From Phymatolithon calcareum (lineage: Eukaryota > Rhodophyta > Florideophyceae > Hapalidiales): a stretch of 64,000 nucleotides of DNA. Shown piece after piece: positions 60,772 to 64,000 of the stretch. The notes beneath the pieces were generated by a model that was given only the letters and a program-made list of their open reading frames with translations, was not told the origin of the DNA and did not search any database. Position 1 is the first letter of the stretch; every line of letters starts with the position of its first letter. Both the position numbers and the translations under genes were made by a program. Where the stretch lies: assembly GCA_977006965.1 (NCBI GenBank), contig OZ345379.1:1240001-1304000 (forward strand), given 5' to 3'.

Positions 60772-62319
60772 TCAATATTCAGGAACAAGGCCACAGTATT
60801 CCTCAGGGTGTTTTTCAACAATATCTTGCAAGTAATCGAACAGCTGCTCCTTTTTCCACGTTCCATCTGTATCTAGTGCAAGACCACAACGTATCATAGC
60901 CTTGCGTACAATCGGAATACCGTTTTCATCCTGCATGCTGTTCACCTTTTCCACGCATCGCACCGCGAGTTTCAAATAATATGTCTTACCAGGGTTGTTG
61001 AGTTTGCCGGAAGCACCTGGACCGGATGCCCAATCTCCCTCTTCAATGCGCTGCAATTTCTCTGCCTCCCATTCCTCTCGCCATACAGCTTTGATTTTTT
61101 GAATAACAAAAGAATTCAAAGGCTGACACATATGCGTGCTGTTCGGTGGAAGATACCGAATCTTAGTGTTGATAGAGTTCAATGATTCCACCTGTTGCGG
61201 CGTTTCATTGTGACCAGAGCAATTGTCCATGAACAAGGATCTCGTCCGACCAATCGGGTCACTTGAAATGGCTCGCGGTTCGTTTAACCACTGGTTGAAA
61301 ACATTTTTGTCCATCCAACCCCTCGGCCCGGTTCTGTATGAAACACCGGGTACATTGTCAGGAACACCTAGTATGGGATAGTTTCGGTTCCTGTTGCGAA
61401 AAATCATAAATGGTGCTTCAATTTTGGCGTTCATTCCTCCACTGATACGCAAAACCATAGTCATACCTTCCCCGCCTGAGACAACGTCCGCATAGTTCAC
61501 TTTCTTGCATCCATACACTCCAAGAGAGTAATCGTCATCCATGTTAAAAATAAAGTGCGTCTCATCCATGTTTTCCACCATGTTCTCGTCCAGCACACCA
61601 TCTGAAAATTCGCGCTCCAATTGGCCGAGATGATGGGAAATCAACTTCTCGGTGTATATGTTATGGGCGTTGCACCGTTGCAAAGAGCCGGACTGCTTTC
61701 GTATGACGATGTTGCATCTGTTCATGAACGATTGGATCCAGTTGTCCGTCACATGTGTAATGATTGGGCGATGAGTACGATCGTCAAGGTCGGTTGACAC
61801 GAATGGAGATGTGGGGTCGGAGAGTGTACGGAGTGCAATATGTTTCAAAAGCCGTCTGCTTAACTGGACACCAGCAGCGCTCAGTCTTTCAAATTCTTCC
61901 AGTAGGACAGAGTGTAAATAGTCCACCCATGCATATCGCTTTCTTCCACGACCAGTTAAAGCTTTGATAGGCACACGTCTTTGCGAAACTCCAATGGAAC
62001 GTCTTGATTGGATGAACATAGCCTTATCCTCTGGTGTGGTCAGTTTTTGAAGATAAGATTGGCGACTGTTCCACCAACGGATTGCTTTCTTCCGATTGGC
62101 TCCATATGACTTCATATCCGTTACTCGGAAGATGGTTGGAAAGTGCTGCACAGTGCGAGCGCCAATTGCGTCATCACTTCCCGAGGTTTCGACCTCGTTA
62201 ATCATCCATAGAATAACTGCCTTCCTTTGGGACTTAGTTGAAACAACCTGAGTCCTCCGACAAGAAGATGGGTGATGTTGATTGGTTGAGGGCGGTACAT
62301 TGGTGGCAGAGTTGGACAT
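60772..62319 (-). CDS. Pogo-like (CENP-B/jerky-type) transposase
   Basis: This encodes 515 aa from the ATG at 62319; the TTG at 62349 is ignored. The N-terminal half is a DNA-binding region with helix-turn-helix-like segments (KKAIRWWNSRQSYLQKL, YLHSVLLEEFERLSAAGVQLSRR, in part). The catalytic domain has NMDETHF (first Asp), LFMDNCSGH (second Asp) and LPPNSTHMCQPLN where QPLD with the third Asp is expected. The decayed copy at 43268 retains QPLD. Such enzymes excise and insert DNA at TA. The Asp-to-Asn change would be expected to block catalysis, although the ORF is otherwise uninterrupted. Confidence 0.92.
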   Translation of the reverse strand: MSNSATNVPPSTNQHHPSSCRRTQVVSTKSQRKAVILWMINEVETSGSDDAIGARTVQHFPTIFRVTDMKSYGANRKKAIRWWNSRQSYLQKLTTPEDKAMFIQSRRSIGVSQRRVPIKALTGRGRKRYAWVDYLHSVLLEEFERLSAAGVQLSRRLLKHIALRTLSDPTSPFVSTDLDDRTHRPIITHVTDNWIQSFMNRCNIVIRKQSGSLQRCNAHNIYTEKLISHHLGQLEREFSDGVLDENMVENMDETHFIFNMDDDYSLGVYGCKKVNYADVVSGGEGMTMVLRISGGMNAKIEAPFMIFRNRNRNYPILGVPDNVPGVSYRTGPRGWMDKNVFNQWLNEPRAISSDPIGRTRSLFMDNCSGHNETPQQVESLNSINTKIRYLPPNSTHMCQPLNSFVIQKIKAVWREEWEAEKLQRIEEGDWASGPGASGKLNNPGKTYYLKLAVRCVEKVNSMQDENGIPIVRKAMIRCGLALDTDGTWKKEQLFDYLQDIVEKHPEEYCGLVPEY

Positions 62320-62865
62320 TCTCGGTCTCAAACGAGCGGCGCTTTGCAAGATCGAGAGTATGGTGGAATGGTTGAGTGGGGCTATCTGCGACTCTCGGAA
62401 GAGATTTAGTCCTTATATGCTTTACTCATGTATAAGCGCAACAAGGCTTAACTAATGCATATTGATACATTCTATATGGAAAGTATATGAAAGTCAATAT
62501 CATCCAATGATTCTGCACCATCATTTCTAAACACAACAAGCTGCCTCTGGTGCTTCGAGGAGCAGCGCCGTTGGTCAATAGCATTACTGTAAACGGGGCC
62601 TGTTTCGTGAAACGTTTTTTGTCATGACGCGTTATCTTAAGAGCCAGCTTTCAGGAAGTCAGCATCTTCAAATTCTATCATTAGCGCCATTTTGTGTGTA
62701 AATTAAGAAAAAATTAGAAAAGGAAGGTTTTAGACGTAAGCTATCCATCTGGCGACATTTTCAATGAGTGGCGTTTACCTGCGCTGACGCAATGTGACTG
62801 AGCATTTCCCGAACAACCCTCTTTGGATCTCGCGTATAGGACAAATTAATGTCTGTTTCGCCCCT

Positions 62866-62930
62866 GCCTAGAAGATTGAACCCGAGACCTCATGACACAT
62901 CACTGCGCACAGATAACCGACTATCCAGAT
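62866..62930 (-). other. tRNA-like (SINE-like) segment inside the pogo-like element
   Basis: On the minus strand a D-arm-like TGGATAGTCGGTTATCTG is followed about 25 bases later by TCTCGGGTTCAATCT, resembling Pol III A and B boxes. The acceptor stem is not clear, so I do not call a functional tRNA. It may be a tRNA-derived relic. Confidence 0.35.
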
Positions 62931-63260
62931 TCCCGGAATTTATGTGAGTCCATTCGGCTACCTTGTTTCAATGGGAGTTATGTTTCGTATATAAACTAAA
63001 GTGCTTCCAAGTAGATAATCTTGCAGCTTCTGTAAGATCTAACGTATTTTGGAGGAGGAGCCTATTGAAAGTTTCAGAGACAATTTTAATTTTGTAGGCG
63101 ATATTTTTATTTATTTGGAAAAGTTCTCAGAGCTCATGGAGTATTACAACCCCTATAGGACCCCTCGCACAACTTAAGATATGGTTATTCTTACAGTGCC
63201 GACCCTGGGACACTAAATTCCATTTTTGGTGTAGTGATCCAAGTAATCAAACTTTGAACA

Positions 63261-63369
63261 CTCCCCCTTGATCGAGGGACAGTACATTATTTGCTTGCAT
63301 ACTCCCATTTCTTGAGCGAACTTGGCTGTCATGACTCGATCCAGTTGCTTTGTTAGTGCATCAGCGACC
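63261..63369 (-). pseudogene. Element K pol C-terminus remnant
   Basis: It contains the polypurine tract (plus view CTCCCCCTTGATCGAGGG) and the end of pol (VADALTKQLDRV in the minus frame), then is cut by the LTR of element L. Confidence 0.75.
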
Positions 63370-63813
63370 TGTTGTTGGAGGTTATGAAGGAGATGAGGTG
63401 AAGGAAAAAGTTTGGCAGAAGTGAATTGGTTCAGTTGAGGATGAGTTGTGAGTGAATGAGTTCCTTGGTTTATTCACTTGGCGGACCTCAGGTCAAGACT
63501 ATATAGACCTGACAAGACAACCAGACTTGATCAAAACCCTAATTGACGACGGAGACACACTAACCCTAGACAAGTTTGTCATACTATCATATGACACGTG
63601 TAACATGAAAAAATCAAGAATCATCTACTGAGTGAGGCGAGTATGATTATCATACTCTTATCATACTTTGACACGTGTCACTGCCAATCTTCATGAATCC
63701 AAGTTCTGAGACACTTTGACATTCGACTTGACACGTGTACACGTGTACCGAGATCATACCTTGATATTGAAGTGTGTTTGCGATTCGAGCTCCAAGCAAT
63801 CACACTTCCAACA
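63370..63813 (-). repeat. Element L 3' LTR
   Basis: About 444 bp starting TGTTGTTGGAGG (or TGTTGGAGG from 63373) and ending CTTCCAACA next to a polypurine tract. It is collinear with the element A LTR, with four CACGTG motifs and teloboxes. Confidence 0.85.
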
Positions 63814-64000
63814 CTCCCCCTTGATCGAGGGACACTACGACCTCCTCGCGCATATTCCCATGTCTTGTGCGACCTTGGCCATCTTGACACGATCGAGTGG
63901 CTTGGTGAGTGCATCCGCAATCATCAACTCAGTACTGCAATACTTGATTGATATCTTGCCCGTGGCAACCACATCACGAACATAGTGATATTGGATGTCT
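63814..64000 (-). CDS. Element L pol C-terminal end, cut by the window edge
   Basis: The minus strand encodes the final part of copia RNase H, including IQYHYVRDVVATGKISIKY and the end of pol near the LTR. The rest of the element lies beyond 64000. Confidence 0.7.

Larger units (their letters stand above)
60622..63231 (-). mobile_element. Complete pogo-like DNA transposon
   Basis: The element is 2610 bp with terminal inverted repeats starting CACCAAAA and containing GGAATTTAGTGTCCCAGG, about 28 bp with one mismatch (60622-60649 and 63204-63231). It is flanked by TA on both sides (60620-60621 and 63232-63233). It encodes one transposase. The TA target and CENP-B-like transposase point to the pogo branch of the Tc1/mariner superfamily. 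Confidence 0.93.
60209..63260 (-). repeat. Copia LTR (element K, 3' LTR) split by a pogo-like transposon
   Basis: The LTR parts are 60209-60621 and 63234-63260. It contains a TATA box (ACTATATAGACC, plus view), CCCTAATTGACG and CACGTG motifs. It ends TTTGAACA next to the polypurine tract. The pogo insertion at TA (60620-60621) lies about 25 bp from the LTR end. Confidence 0.85.

Noticed and set aside
1-64000. CRISPR array, bacterial operon or prophage
   Set aside because: No regularly spaced direct repeats, no Shine-Dalgarno-led operons and clear spliceosomal introns; the DNA is eukaryotic.

Overview
The window looks like nuclear DNA of a eukaryotic alga, most likely a red (florideophyte-type) seaweed; the taxon is an inference. 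Supporting signs are compact genes with none or one short intron (93 to 147 bp, GT-AG), plastid-type proteins (a RETICULATA-related envelope protein and an organelle-type RlmN), TATA boxes close to start codons, and a gene island next to a repeat-filled region.

Bases 1-21000 are the gene island. In order they encode a membrane RING-H2 protein (cut by the window edge), a twin CX9C protein, a CXC/tesmin-TSO1 DNA-binding protein, a RETICULATA-related protein, an RlmN-type radical-SAM methyltransferase (2 exons), a RIN13-like protein, a single-pass membrane protein, a Ser-rich unknown protein, a 16-cysteine secreted protein, a HAD phosphatase (2 exons), a YchF/OLA1 GTPase (2 exons) and a TPR-like plastid protein. 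For the RING, RlmN, HAD and YchF genes I worked out splice junctions that restore the family motif and the reading frame. The intergenic DNA holds strong hairpins, most notably five in 500 bp at 1036-1528.

Bases 21003-25664 are a tyrosine-recombinase retrotransposon of the DIRS order (PAT/Ngaro-like) with split direct repeats A1 ... B1-A2-B2. A short repeat split by this element is found uninterrupted and inverted at 27672-27747, which acts as an empty site and fixes both ends. Behind it lie a 164-bp foldback element, another inverted-repeat pair, and a decayed Mutator-like transposase with a SWIM zinc finger.

Bases 28393-40800 and 46859-64000 are nested Ty1/copia elements. One (31392-36961, minus) is complete: 441-bp LTRs with one visible difference, target-site duplication AAGGT and an uninterrupted 1358-aa Gag-Pol. 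It sits inside the LTR of another copia element, which sits inside the RT gene of a third. At 46859-58731 an older copia element (F) was split by a sister copy in opposite orientation (E, duplication CATAC) and by a solo LTR (G, duplication TCCTG). E and F share a stop at gag codon 11 and a one-base frameshift between integrase and RT. A 349-bp LTR element with 92-bp LTRs and duplication GTCTG lies at 39076-39424. Where present, the primer-binding site is the anticodon-side half of initiator tRNA-Met, as in Drosophila copia.

Two pogo-like DNA transposons are present. One is complete (60622-63231, TA duplication) and encodes a 515-aa transposase in which the third catalytic Asp appears to be Asn. 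The other is a shortened copy at 43047-44192. No CRISPR array, bacterial operon or confident tRNA/rRNA gene was seen; two tRNA-like segments are listed at low confidence.
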